Both the position numbers and the translations under genes were made by a program. From Hyphomonas jannaschiana VP2 (GTDB lineage: Bacteria > Pseudomonadota > Alphaproteobacteria > Caulobacterales > Hyphomonadaceae): a stretch of DNA of 64,000 bases. This document shows, one piece after another, positions 24,956 to 33,065 of the stretch. Location: positions 330,431 through 394,430 of the forward strand of contig NZ_ARYJ01000003.1 in NCBI RefSeq assembly GCF_000685215.1, read 5' to 3'. Position 1 is the stretch's first letter; every line of letters starts with the position of its first letter. The notes beneath the pieces are model-generated. The model was given only the letters and a program-made list of their open reading frames with translations, made no database searches and was not told the DNA's origin.

Positions 24956-25555
24956 ATGACAGACCTCACCGATTTCCTCCCTCATGCCTTTCGCACGATC
25001 GCCCGCGCCGTCGCAGAGACCGGCGTGAATGCGGGTCTGTTCAGGCAGCCGGAGATGATTTCGAAGACAGTGAAGCGCCGTGTGTCGGCGGAACTGAAAC
25101 GGTTGGGAATTCTGCTCCGACGTCTGATATTTCTCATGGCGCTGCAGGTGGAGCTGGCGCCGCTTACGCCGCGCCCGGTGAGCAATTATTTTGAAAAGAC
25201 AGAAGGCGACCCGAAGCCGCGCAAGGCGTTCTTCTCCGTCCTGCCCGTGCCCGCCACCGAAGCGCCGGACTTCCTGCATGGCCCGATCATTGTGCCGACA
25301 CGTGCCCCCGTGCCCGCTGCGCCGCTGATCGCGCGCTGGGAAGCGATGCTCGACACGCTGAGATACCGCCAGCGCCGCGCGAGATGCCTCGCCCGCACGA
25401 TCCAGCGCTGGAAGGCTAACGGTGAAGCCCGGCCCTTCATCGCGCCGATCCCGAAAACCCACACCATGCCCACCGCCTTGGGGATTGTCTCAGGCGGGCT
25501 GACCGTGCAGCTGATCGAAGCCCTGAAAGACTGGCCCAGCTTCAACACGAGTTGA
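24956..25555 (+). CDS. Hypothetical protein
   Basis: A 199-residue protein with no family that I recognise. The N-terminus (MTDLTDFLPHAFRTIARAVAE) is helical, a moderately hydrophobic stretch LGILLRRLIFLMALQVELAPL lies around residues 50-70, and a Pro-rich linker is followed by a basic helix (LIARWEAMLDTLRYRQRRARCLARTIQRWKANG). There is no signal peptide. The mixture of Arg-rich helices and normal codon use suggests a real gene, though there are no operon partners. An opposite-strand frame over the same region is less convincing. Confidence 0.6.
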   Translation: MTDLTDFLPHAFRTIARAVAETGVNAGLFRQPEMISKTVKRRVSAELKRLGILLRRLIFLMALQVELAPLTPRPVSNYFEKTEGDPKPRKAFFSVLPVPATEAPDFLHGPIIVPTRAPVPAAPLIARWEAMLDTLRYRQRRARCLARTIQRWKANGEARPFIAPIPKTHTMPTALGIVSGGLTVQLIEALKDWPSFNTS

Positions 25556-25665
25556 ACCTCGCCACAATCAGGAACCTTGCCGGAGCGCGGGAGCGTGTCC
25601 GGGCGGATGTGCTGGGTCCCGGAGATCTGCGGCGCTAATTCCGGGATGGCAGCTCAAAGGAGGCT

Positions 25666-26856
25666 TCAATCCAGTTTGACACATTCCACTGTGTCACCCG
25701 CCGCACATGCCGGGGCGTTCGGCATGCGCCGGATCAGACAATTGGCCGTCTGCAGCGGACGCAACAATGAACTGTCCTGATCGGCGAGCGGCGCGACAAT
25801 CGTCTGTCCATCCTGCTGCCGGGAGACGGCGCGCAGATAGGTTTCCCGGAACCCCGCCTTGGACAGACCGGTTTCGAGCGCCGCTTTGAAGACAGTTGCC
25901 GGACCCGTAGTGCTCATCATCAGGGGCCGGAGGAAGAGTTGTGCGCAAACAAAGGCGGAGGCCGGATTGCCGGGGAGGCCCAGCACACGCTGCTGGCCCA
26001 GCCGCGCAAACCAGGTCGGCTTTCCGGGGCGCACGGCAATGCCGGAGAAGAGGATGTCCGCACCAGCTTCCGTAAAGGCGGCTTTCATATAGTCATAGTC
26101 GCCAACGGAGGCGCCGCCCACCGGAAGGATCAGGTCTGCCTCATTTACGGCATCGATCATTGCCCGGATGGCGGCGACGGAATCCCCCGCAATGCCGGGC
26201 GTGAGCGCCTCTCCGCCCCAGCTGCGCACAAGCGCGGCGAGCGCGGCGGAATTGGAGTCGATGATCTTGCCCGGCGAAAGCGCGCTGCCAGGGGGCAGCA
26301 ATTCATCCCCGCCTGGGAGAATGGCGACAAGGGGTCGGCGGCGCACGGTGACAGTCGCATTGTTGCCCGCAGCGGTCAGGCCAAGGTCCGCCGGTGTCAG
26401 GCAGATGCCCGCCGGGACGAGCACATCGCCTGCCGAGAAATCCCGCCCTGCCTTGCGGATATGCTGGTGTGCCGATTGCGGAACAGTCACCCGGATATGG
26501 TTCCCCGACCGCTCGGCTTCTTCCTGGATCAGGATGTGGTCGGCGCCGTCCGGCAAGGACGCGCCGGTGAAGATGCGCATGGCTTCGCCGGGACCAATCG
26601 CATGGGTCGGCAATGTACCTGCCGGAACTTCTCCGGTCACGCGCAGCTGGCTGCCGGTATCTTTCGTATCTGCCAGACGGACGGCGTAGCCGTCCATCGC
26701 AGACACATCCGCCGGCGGAGCGGTCGTTCCGGCCAGCACATCGCGCGCCAGGATCCGGCCAAGTGCATCGTTTATGCCGATCGTCTCCTCACCTGCATCC
26801 AGGGCATGCGGGGCCAGCGCGCGGCGGGCGTCGTCAACACTGATGAGTCCGCTCAC
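25666..26856 (-). CDS. moeA: Molybdopterin molybdenumtransferase MoeA
   Basis: A 396-residue MoeA, which inserts molybdate into adenylated molybdopterin. It has the N-terminal APPADVSAMDGYAVR, the MoCF-biosynthesis domain motif VGGASVGDYDYMK, and GLPGNPASAFVCAQLFLRP, with the C-terminal domain IV at residues ~320-396. It overlaps moaC by 4 bases and is the last gene of the long minus-strand operon that begins at 38600. Confidence 0.95.
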   Translation of the reverse strand: MSGLISVDDARRALAPHALDAGEETIGINDALGRILARDVLAGTTAPPADVSAMDGYAVRLADTKDTGSQLRVTGEVPAGTLPTHAIGPGEAMRIFTGASLPDGADHILIQEEAERSGNHIRVTVPQSAHQHIRKAGRDFSAGDVLVPAGICLTPADLGLTAAGNNATVTVRRRPLVAILPGGDELLPPGSALSPGKIIDSNSAALAALVRSWGGEALTPGIAGDSVAAIRAMIDAVNEADLILPVGGASVGDYDYMKAAFTEAGADILFSGIAVRPGKPTWFARLGQQRVLGLPGNPASAFVCAQLFLRPLMMSTTGPATVFKAALETGLSKAGFRETYLRAVSRQQDGQTIVAPLADQDSSLLRPLQTANCLIRRMPNAPACAAGDTVECVKLD

Positions 26857-27332
26857 GGGGTTTCCTTGTGATAGTCGCCGGATTTCCCGCCGGTCTTGCT
26901 GAGGAGTTCGATGCCGGAAATGACCATCGCCTTGTCCACGGCCTTCAACATATCGTAGAGTGTAAGGCAGGCCGCCGAGACCGCAGTGAGGGCTTCCATC
27001 TCCACGCCTGTTTTCCCGGTCGTGCGAACGGTTGCTGTGGCCTCCAGCGCGTCAGGCTCTGCAGGGGTGATCCTGACTTCAACATTGGTCAGCGGCAGCG
27101 GATGGCAAAGCGGGATCAGGTCTGCCGTCTTCTTGGCGGCCATGATGCCGGCGAGCTCGGCGATGGCGATCGGGTCGCCTTTCTTTGTCTCCCGGTTGAG
27201 GGCCAGCGCCCGGGTTTCGGCGGACATACTGATCTGGCCGCGAGCAACGGCCACCCGCTCGGCTGCCAGCTTGGCCCCGATGTCGACCATCCGGGCATGA
27301 CCGTCCGGCCCGATATGGGTGAGCTCGCTCAT
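26853..27332 (-). CDS. moaC: Cyclic pyranopterin monophosphate synthase MoaC
   Basis: A 159-residue MoaC that, with MoaA, converts GTP to cyclic pyranopterin monophosphate. Family landmarks are KKTADLIPLCHPLPLTNVEV, TGKTGVEMEALTAVSAACLTLYDMLKAVDKAM and the C-terminal KTGGKSGDY. It overlaps moeA downstream and moaB upstream by 4 bases each, the signature of tight translational coupling. Confidence 0.96.
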   Translation of the reverse strand: MSELTHIGPDGHARMVDIGAKLAAERVAVARGQISMSAETRALALNRETKKGDPIAIAELAGIMAAKKTADLIPLCHPLPLTNVEVRITPAEPDALEATATVRTTGKTGVEMEALTAVSAACLTLYDMLKAVDKAMVISGIELLSKTGGKSGDYHKETP

Positions 27333-27865
27333 GCTTCATGCTCCATGAGGCGCGGCATCAGCTCCACCAGATTGCAGGGCTTGTGGCGGCTGTCGAGCTG
27401 GAAGGAAATGACCTTGTCCCAGCCATCTTTCACGGCACCGGTGGAGCCCGGCAGGCAGAAGATAAAGGTGCCTGAAGCGAGACCGGCCACCGCGCGGGAC
27501 TGGAGCGTCGACAGGCCGACGCTCTGGAAACTGACCTGATGGAAGATGACGGAGAAGCCCTCGATCGTCTTGTCGAACAGCGGCGTGATGGCTTCCGGTG
27601 TCACATCGCGGCCAGTCAGTCCGGTGCCGCCGCTGGAGATCACGACATCGATTTCCGGATCGGCGATCCAGGCAGAGACCTGTGCCCGGATCGCGGCTTT
27701 GTCGTCCGGCAGGATTTTACGGTCTGCGAGAATGTGCCCCGTGCTCTCCAGCCGCTGGACGAGGGTTGCGCCCGATGTATCAGTGTCGAGCGTGCGGGTG
27801 TCGCTGACGACGAGGACAGCAATCCGCACCGGCTTGAATTCGAGGCTTTCATTGATGCCATGCAT
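27329..27865 (-). CDS. moaB: Molybdopterin adenylyltransferase (MoaB/MogA type)
   Basis: A 178-residue single-domain MoCF-biosynthesis protein with VLVVSDTRTLDTDTSG at the N-terminus and the catalytic motif ISSGGTGLTGRDVTPEA. These proteins adenylylate molybdopterin before molybdenum insertion by MoeA. MoaB and MogA are hard to separate by sequence alone; the length and motif spacing favour the MoaB type. The gap to moaE is 5 bases. Confidence 0.9.
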   Translation of the reverse strand: MHGINESLEFKPVRIAVLVVSDTRTLDTDTSGATLVQRLESTGHILADRKILPDDKAAIRAQVSAWIADPEIDVVISSGGTGLTGRDVTPEAITPLFDKTIEGFSVIFHQVSFQSVGLSTLQSRAVAGLASGTFIFCLPGSTGAVKDGWDKVISFQLDSRHKPCNLVELMPRLMEHEA

Positions 27866-27870
27866 TGGGC

Positions 27871-28332
27871 TCAGCTTCCTTTTGCTTCATTCCATCTTTC
27901 GCGGTCGTGGTAGTCTTCTGTTCGCGGTTCAATCCAGTGGACGCCTGATGGCGTGACTTCCTTCTTCCAGAACACTGCTTCGGTCTTGAGGTAGTCCATC
28001 AGGAAATCAGCTGCCTCGAACGCGGCGCGGCGATGGACGGAGGCGGCGGCCACAAAAACAATCGCCTCGCCCGGAGACATGTTGCCAATCCGGTGGGTGA
28101 CCTGAACGGCCGTCAGCGGCCATTGTTCTTTTGCCCGATTTACGGCGTCCCGGATGCCGTTCTCTGTCATGGGAGAATAGGCTTGCAGGTGGAGGGTGCT
28201 GACCTCTTCTCCTTTTGCCCGGGGGCGAACGAGGCCGGAGAATGTCACGATGGCACCGGCGCCCGCTGCCTGTGCTTCAAACTCGGCAATGGCATCGGAA
28301 ATCCGAAAGGGCTGGTCAATCACGCGGATCAT
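27871..28332 (-). CDS. moaE: Molybdopterin synthase catalytic subunit MoaE
   Basis: A 153-residue MoaE, the large subunit of molybdopterin synthase, which transfers sulfur from the MoaD thiocarboxylate to cyclic pyranopterin. Motifs are GAIVTFSGLVRPRAKG, ASVHRRAAFEAADFLMDYLKTEAVFWKKE with the catalytic lysines, and GVHWIEPR. Start ATG 28332 is 3 bases after the moaD stop; an in-frame GTG at 28338 overlapping that stop is also possible. Confidence 0.94.
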   Translation of the reverse strand: MIRVIDQPFRISDAIAEFEAQAAGAGAIVTFSGLVRPRAKGEEVSTLHLQAYSPMTENGIRDAVNRAKEQWPLTAVQVTHRIGNMSPGEAIVFVAAASVHRRAAFEAADFLMDYLKTEAVFWKKEVTPSGVHWIEPRTEDYHDRERWNEAKGS

Positions 28333-28334
28333 GA

Positions 28335-28583
28335 TCACCCACCCCCAACCGGCGGCATGAATGCAATTTCGTCCGTGTCTGAAACCGGCGACGGGTCCGG
28401 GACAATTTCATTGTTCACCGCGATCCGGACGCTCGGATGCAGGAGTACGCCGTCAAAGCCCCGGGTCTGGTCGATCCAGGTGCGGAGCGCTGCCGTGTCC
28501 GAGATTGAAGCAGGGAGGTCTGCCGTCTCGGACATTTCGCCAAAAATGCTGGACAGTTTTCCGAAATAGAGGATGCGCGCCAT
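28335..28583 (-). CDS. moaD: Molybdopterin synthase sulfur carrier subunit MoaD
   Basis: An 82-residue ubiquitin-like protein ending in PPVGGG, so it has the C-terminal Gly-Gly that is adenylylated and thiocarboxylated. The DEIAFMPPVGGG tail is standard for MoaD. It lies between moaA (gap 2 bases) and moaE. No MoeB/ThiF-type activating enzyme is encoded in the window. Confidence 0.93.
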   Translation of the reverse strand: MARILYFGKLSSIFGEMSETADLPASISDTAALRTWIDQTRGFDGVLLHPSVRIAVNNEIVPDPSPVSDTDEIAFMPPVGGG

Positions 28584-28585
28584 CG

Positions 28586-29605
28586 CTAACCTCCCGTCAC
28601 GGACATGTGCCGCGGCAGGGTTGGTGCCTGGCCGGGGGAGTGGATCGAGAAGTCATGCTTCTCCGGCTTTGCGAAGAGCGCTGCGTCGAGTGCTTCATCC
28701 AGCGCCTTTGCCGGATCGCTGGATTCCCGGAGCGGTGCGCGAAGGTCGATATGGTCGTTCTGGCCGAGGCACATGTAAATCCGCCCGGTGCAAGTGACGC
28801 GGACCCGGTTGCATCCGGCGCAGAAATTGTTCGTCAGGGGTGTGATAAATCCGACCCGGCCGCCGGTTTCCCGGATGCGGAAATAGCGCGACGGGCCTGC
28901 CAGCGGATCCCGCTCCGTTTCCTGCGCCAGGGTCCAGCGCTGCTCAAGCTGCTGCTGGATCATGTCGAGCGGAACATACTGGTCGAACCGGTCTTCTCCG
29001 GTGTCTCCAAGCGGCATGACTTCGATCAGGGAGATGTCGTGTCCTTCGCCATGGGCCCAGGCGATGATGTCCGGGATTTCATCCATGTTCTGGTGTTTGA
29101 GCGCGACCGTATTGATCTTCACTTTCAAGCCTGCCGCTTTGGCCGCAGCGATGCCCTCCAGAACCTGATCCAGTTGGTCCCGGCGTGTAATGTCGACAAA
29201 CCGCGCCGGATCCAGCGTATCGAGTGAGACATTCACCTTGCGCACGCCGGCCCTGGCGAGACCGTCTGCATATTGTGAAAGGTGTGTGGCATTGGTCGTC
29301 AGGGTGAGTTCTTCGAGACCTTGGCCCAGTTGAGCGCCGAGCTGGCTGAACAGGCTCATGATGCCTTTTCTGACAAGCGGTTCGCCGCCTGTAATCCGGA
29401 CCTTCCGGACCCCGCGCCGGATGAAAGCCTGTGTCACGAATTCCAGTTCTTCAAGTGTCAGAAGCTCTTTCTTCGGGAGAAAAGTCATGGCTTCGGCCAT
29501 GCAGTATTTGCAGCGCAGGTCGCACCGGTCTGTGACCGATAGCCGGAGATAGGTGACCTGACGGCCAAACTTGTCGAGCAGTGGGGGAGGGGAGGTCGAG
29601 GTCAT
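28586..29605 (-). CDS. moaA: GTP 3',8-cyclase MoaA
   Basis: A 339-residue radical SAM enzyme starting molybdopterin biosynthesis. The N-terminal [4Fe-4S] motif is CDLRCKYC, the C-terminal cluster cysteines are in NNFCAGCNRVRVTCTGRIYMC, and the protein ends in the expected Gly-Gly (SVTGG). It follows the TSUP permease with a 4-base gap. Confidence 0.96.
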   Translation of the reverse strand: MTSTSPPPLLDKFGRQVTYLRLSVTDRCDLRCKYCMAEAMTFLPKKELLTLEELEFVTQAFIRRGVRKVRITGGEPLVRKGIMSLFSQLGAQLGQGLEELTLTTNATHLSQYADGLARAGVRKVNVSLDTLDPARFVDITRRDQLDQVLEGIAAAKAAGLKVKINTVALKHQNMDEIPDIIAWAHGEGHDISLIEVMPLGDTGEDRFDQYVPLDMIQQQLEQRWTLAQETERDPLAGPSRYFRIRETGGRVGFITPLTNNFCAGCNRVRVTCTGRIYMCLGQNDHIDLRAPLRESSDPAKALDEALDAALFAKPEKHDFSIHSPGQAPTLPRHMSVTGG

Positions 29606-29609
29606 CGGG

Positions 29610-30380
29610 CTAGGTCGTCCTCCACACTTTGTAAAGCAGCCGGACGGCCACGATCAGAATAAGAACGGCCGTTCCCTGACGAAGGTGATCCGGCTGCATT
29701 TTCAGAACACCAAAGCGGTTGCCGAGCCAGCCGCCGATCAGGACTGCGGGAAGAAGCGGCAGGTAAGGCTTGGCCATTTGCAGCGTTCCGACGCTGCTGA
29801 GCTTGGCGGCCTGTCCGGCGAGCCCGGACATGGAGTTCAGCAGGATAAACAGGCTGCAGGCAGCTGCGATGGCTTTCTCATGGCTCCACCGGATCCAGTA
29901 AAGGACGGGGGCGAGAAAGATGCCGCCGCCGATCCCGACGAGTCCGGCCAGGAAGCCTGTTGCCGCGCCCACTGGCATCAGAACGAGGGCGCGGGAAGTG
30001 ACAGGCGTATCCGCCGGGCGTTTCCAGCGGCGCTGGAACAGCATGGACAGTCCCGTCAGGAGGAGTGTGACTCCGAGCAGGGCGGAGAACACAAATTCAC
30101 TGACCGGCACACGCCCGCCAAGCCAGGCAAGTGGGACCGACAAGGCGAGCGCCGGCAGGAGCGCCCGCCAGTCGAGATTACCTGTCATCGCGTACCGGAT
30201 TGTATTTCCGGTCACGACGAGGATGTTACAGGCAAGTGCAATGATCGGGACAATCCGGAAGTCCGCACCAGACAGGATCAGAACGGCATTATATGTCGAG
30301 CCGCCACCGAAGCCGACGCTGGCATAGAGGGCTGCTGTTACAAAGAAGAGGAGAGGGAGGATATAGACCAAGGCGTGCAT
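29610..30380 (-). CDS. TSUP-family permease (TauE/SafE-like)
   Basis: A 256-residue integral membrane protein with about eight hydrophobic segments, starting MHALVYILPLLFFVTAALYASVGFGGGSTYNAVLILSG and with the second repeat GAATGFLAGLVGIGGGIFLAPVL; the paired GxGGG motifs are diagnostic of the TSUP family. Members export or import sulfite, sulfoacetate or thiosulfate. Location between the xdhC-mobA fusion and moaA, inside the sox/Moco operon, suggests transport of a sulfur oxyanion or possibly molybdate. It overlaps neither neighbour but the gaps are 2-4 bases. Confidence 0.85.
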   Translation of the reverse strand: MHALVYILPLLFFVTAALYASVGFGGGSTYNAVLILSGADFRIVPIIALACNILVVTGNTIRYAMTGNLDWRALLPALALSVPLAWLGGRVPVSEFVFSALLGVTLLLTGLSMLFQRRWKRPADTPVTSRALVLMPVGAATGFLAGLVGIGGGIFLAPVLYWIRWSHEKAIAAACSLFILLNSMSGLAGQAAKLSSVGTLQMAKPYLPLLPAVLIGGWLGNRFGVLKMQPDHLRQGTAVLILIVAVRLLYKVWRTT

Positions 30381-30382
30381 TC

Positions 30383-31894
30383 CTATGCGGGCTGTGCGCT
30401 GGCAGCGCGGGCCAGGTCTTCAATTGTGTCAATGTCGATGGCTTCGTCTTCGGGAATGGAAACCGTTTCGGTGATACTCAGCGAATTGAAAACTTTTTTT
30501 GCTCCGGCATCACCACTTATGTTCGAGAGCGGATCAAAAGTACGGGCCGAGAATATGGCAGGCGGACATAACACGTCTCCCATACTGGACATGACGGCAT
30601 CTGTCTCCGGTGCCATGGCCCTGTGAAGGGCGGACAAATGCGCTTCGGAGACAAAAGGCATGTCTGCCAGAAGGATGAGGACACGTTCGACCCCGGGGAT
30701 TGCGCGTATGGCGGCAATGCCGGCCTTCAGGCTGGTTGATTGCCCCGCAGCGCTGTCTGGATTTTCTTCGGTCTGCCAGCCTGTGGTCTGAAGCAGGTGC
30801 CGCCGTCCCTCCTGACCGGGACTGACAACGGCAATCCGTGCTGCGACCGGGGTGTCCTGAAGCAGGCTCGCCGGATGGCTGAGGACGGCTCGCCCGTCAA
30901 GGTCGGCCAGAAGTTTATCTCCATTGGAAAAGCGCGCTGATTGCCCAGCAGCGAGGAGGAGGACTGCCGTCTGCGCAAATGGATTGTGCTGCGCGTCCCT
31001 GTAGGCCGCAATGATTTCAGCAAGTGCGGAAACGGCGAGCATTGAGGCGTCCCGCATGGAGGGAACAAGACCGATGGGGCCGCGCACACGGTCTATCCGG
31101 ATGGCGGGGAGGCCCTCCTCTGCGAGGCGCGCCCGCCGGCGTTCCTGGGTCCTTCGGCTGCCGACCGCCCCGACATAGAAAGCCTTTCCGGAAAGCGCCT
31201 GTTTCAGCAGGGCTGCCTCCCAGTCCGGATCGTGGAACATCAGGATGAAGGCCGTCCATGGGTCGTCGGTGAGCCCCGGCAGACTGTCCGGCGATTGCAA
31301 GGCTGCGGCATCCATGAACCCGTCCCGCCTGGCCTCTTCAATGTCTTCGCCATCGCGCAATTGAAGCGAGAGCCCGTAACCGCTTGCCCGGACAAGGCGC
31401 GCGAGTGCCAGGGCATCTGCGCCGCGCCCGGCGATCCGGATGCGGAGCTTTGGTGTGTAGCAGAAGGGGGCGTCCAGACCAGGCAGGGAGAGATAAGCCC
31501 ACTGGCGTGCGACCAGGGCATCGTGGCAACGGCGAATCTCCGTCGCGTCTGCATCCGGCAGGATTATCATGTCGATTGCGCCGCCACAGGGCAGTGGCAT
31601 GTCGATGAAAGGCGACCCGGTGCCATAGCGGAGCGACCGGGGCTTGCCGTCTTCGATGGATTGCCGGGCCTGCAGGACGACATCTGCGTCCACGCAGCCG
31701 CCGGAAATATAGCCGCACTTCTGGCCCGATGCCGACACGGCCATCAGCGCGCCCGGTGCCCGGACGCTGCCGCCTTCCGTCGATGCGACCATGACAAGTG
31801 CAACCGGCCCTTCCTGCCGCCATGCAAGCCACTGGCCCAGCACATCCTGCGGATGTTCGGCATAGAGGGGAGCGGATCCGGACATGAGAGGCAT
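30383..31894 (-). CDS. XdhC-MobA/MocA fusion: molybdenum-cofactor insertion and nucleotide transfer
   Basis: A 503-residue two-domain protein. Residues ~10-300 form an XdhC-like maturation factor (ASTEGGSVRAPGALMAVSASG, GYISGGCVDADV, later AFYVGAVGSRRTQERRRARL). Residues ~305-500 form a MobA/MocA-like nucleotidyltransferase (VLLLAAGQSARFSNGDKLLADLDG, AGQSTSLKAGI, LILLADMPFV). MocA makes the cytosine dinucleotide cofactor used by xanthine-oxidase-type enzymes, and XdhC sulfurates and inserts the cofactor, so this one protein fits maturation of the IorAB enzyme at 35944-38600. ATG 31894 is inside an inverted repeat; ATG 31885 is an alternative. Confidence 0.88.
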   Translation of the reverse strand: MPLMSGSAPLYAEHPQDVLGQWLAWRQEGPVALVMVASTEGGSVRAPGALMAVSASGQKCGYISGGCVDADVVLQARQSIEDGKPRSLRYGTGSPFIDMPLPCGGAIDMIILPDADATEIRRCHDALVARQWAYLSLPGLDAPFCYTPKLRIRIAGRGADALALARLVRASGYGLSLQLRDGEDIEEARRDGFMDAAALQSPDSLPGLTDDPWTAFILMFHDPDWEAALLKQALSGKAFYVGAVGSRRTQERRRARLAEEGLPAIRIDRVRGPIGLVPSMRDASMLAVSALAEIIAAYRDAQHNPFAQTAVLLLAAGQSARFSNGDKLLADLDGRAVLSHPASLLQDTPVAARIAVVSPGQEGRRHLLQTTGWQTEENPDSAAGQSTSLKAGIAAIRAIPGVERVLILLADMPFVSEAHLSALHRAMAPETDAVMSSMGDVLCPPAIFSARTFDPLSNISGDAGAKKVFNSLSITETVSIPEDEAIDIDTIEDLARAASAQPA

Positions 31895-31916
31895 TATAAA
31901 CGGTCATTTATAATGC
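31891..31916. promoter_or_regulatory. Perfect inverted repeat, candidate ModE operator
   Basis: GCATTATAAA (31891-31900) and TTTATAATGC (31907-31916) are perfect 10-bp inverted arms separated by 6 bases. The element lies in the 29-base gap between the ModE-like gene and the xdhC-mobA gene and covers the first start codon of the latter. Its AT-rich arm and 6-base spacer resemble ModE operators of the CGTTATATA-N-TATATAACG kind. It also contains TATAAT on both strands and could hold an internal promoter. Confidence 0.65.
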
Positions 31917-31923
31917 GACAGCC

Positions 31924-32280
31924 CTATTTCCCTTTTGTGAACTGCCCGATTTGTTCAAGTAGCGCTTTATTGTGCGCGTCTGACCGCTGGCAGAGCTGGC
32001 GGTATACGTCCCGCAATTTCTGGCCCGTCTCGGATAGCCGGGAGCCGCCGCCGTCCGTACCGCCCTGGCTGGAAAGGACGAGGGGCGTATCAAAGTCCCG
32101 GTTCATTTCCTCGACCAGTTTGCGCGCCCGCGGATAGGACATGCCCAGCTGACTGGCGGCTTTGTTGAGTGAACCGAGTTCTGCAATCGCGTCGAGCAGG
32201 GCAGCCTTGCCCGGGCCGAAGCGCCCGCCGCCGGGCAGGTTGATCCGGATGCTGAGACCGGGTTTGTCCTTTGCCCTCAT
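31924..32280 (-). CDS. ModE-like winged-helix protein (DNA-binding domain only)
   Basis: A 118-residue protein equal to the N-terminal half of ModE: GRFGPGKAALLDAIAELGSLNKAASQLGMSYPRARKLVEEMN, then VLSSQGGTDGGGSRLSETGQKL. The C-terminal molybdate-binding TOBE domains of full ModE (~260 residues) are absent, as in many alphaproteobacterial versions. The start at 32280 overlaps the soxA stop by 4 bases. It probably represses or activates molybdenum genes in this operon, possibly acting at the palindrome immediately downstream of its own stop. How it would sense molybdenum without TOBE domains is unclear. Confidence 0.87.
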   Translation of the reverse strand: MRAKDKPGLSIRINLPGGGRFGPGKAALLDAIAELGSLNKAASQLGMSYPRARKLVEEMNRDFDTPLVLSSQGGTDGGGSRLSETGQKLRDVYRQLCQRSDAHNKALLEQIGQFTKGK

Positions 32281-33065
32281 CGCCTCACCCCCGGGGATTC
32301 CATGGCCAGCCCCTCCGCCCGTTTTGCGAGGTAGAGTTCCACCGCCATATAAGTCGCCGACCCGTAGTCCAGGGGCTCTGCGCGAATGCCGGAATCGCAA
32401 TCGCGTAGGCGTCGGTGAAGCGATCCGAAGGTCTGCCATTCCATGCGGTATGCCGGGAACGCGTTTCCATGGCCCTGGCTGATCGTGTCGCCGCGCAGTT
32501 TCTTGCCCCAATTGTCGTTATGACACTGGCTGCAGGCAAGGTTGAACTGGCCTTTGCGAAGGAAGAAATAGTCTTTACCTGCCTCATAATAGTTTCTGGC
32601 CGGACCATCGATATTGACGGATATGGGCACGCCCCGCGCGAGACTTGCAACATAGGCCGTCAGTCCGAGGAGCGCATCGCTTTCATGGTCGAGCGGGGCA
32701 AGATCCTGATGACGCTCGCGGCAGGCATTGATGCGTGCTTCGATGTTCATCAGTTTCCCCGTTTCCTCATCCATCACGGGATAGTGCGCCGCGACGCCTG
32801 AGAGCGGGCGATTGTCAGCTGCATGGCAGGAAGCGCAGGCAGGCGCGCCGGTCTCCGGGATTTGGTTGAACAAGGTCTCGCCCTTGTCCACCCACAGGAA
32901 GCCCGGATTGGCGAAATCATCGTCCTGCAGAGCCTGCGTCTCAGGTTGGAGGAATGTGTAGCCGGATTGGATAGCCTCTGGAGGAATCTGGCTCTGCTGC
33001 GCATACTCCCCACTCTGTCCGCCACAGGCCGATAGAAGAAGCGCGAGGGCGACAAGCCGCCTCAT
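32277..33065 (-). CDS. soxA: Sulfur-oxidation c-type cytochrome SoxA
   Basis: A 262-residue lipoprotein-like exported protein (MRRLVALALLLSACGG) that matches SoxA. Two haem c sites are visible, CASCH (residues 77-81) and CSQCH (178-182), and the active-site Cys is in the diagnostic stretch RMEWQTFGSLHRRLRDCDSG (Cys about 223). With SoxX it forms the cytochrome that conjugates thiosulfate to the SoxY swinging-arm cysteine in the periplasm. It overlaps soxZ by 4 bases and the ModE-like gene by 4 bases. Confidence 0.92.
   Translation of the reverse strand: MRRLVALALLLSACGGQSGEYAQQSQIPPEAIQSGYTFLQPETQALQDDDFANPGFLWVDKGETLFNQIPETGAPACASCHAADNRPLSGVAAHYPVMDEETGKLMNIEARINACRERHQDLAPLDHESDALLGLTAYVASLARGVPISVNIDGPARNYYEAGKDYFFLRKGQFNLACSQCHNDNWGKKLRGDTISQGHGNAFPAYRMEWQTFGSLHRRLRDCDSGIRAEPLDYGSATYMAVELYLAKRAEGLAMESPGVRR

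Noticed and set aside
28586..32300. Search for a Moco riboswitch upstream of moaA
   Set aside because: The genes upstream are packed with gaps of 2-29 bases, leaving no room for a leader RNA; only the palindrome at 31891-31916 remains.
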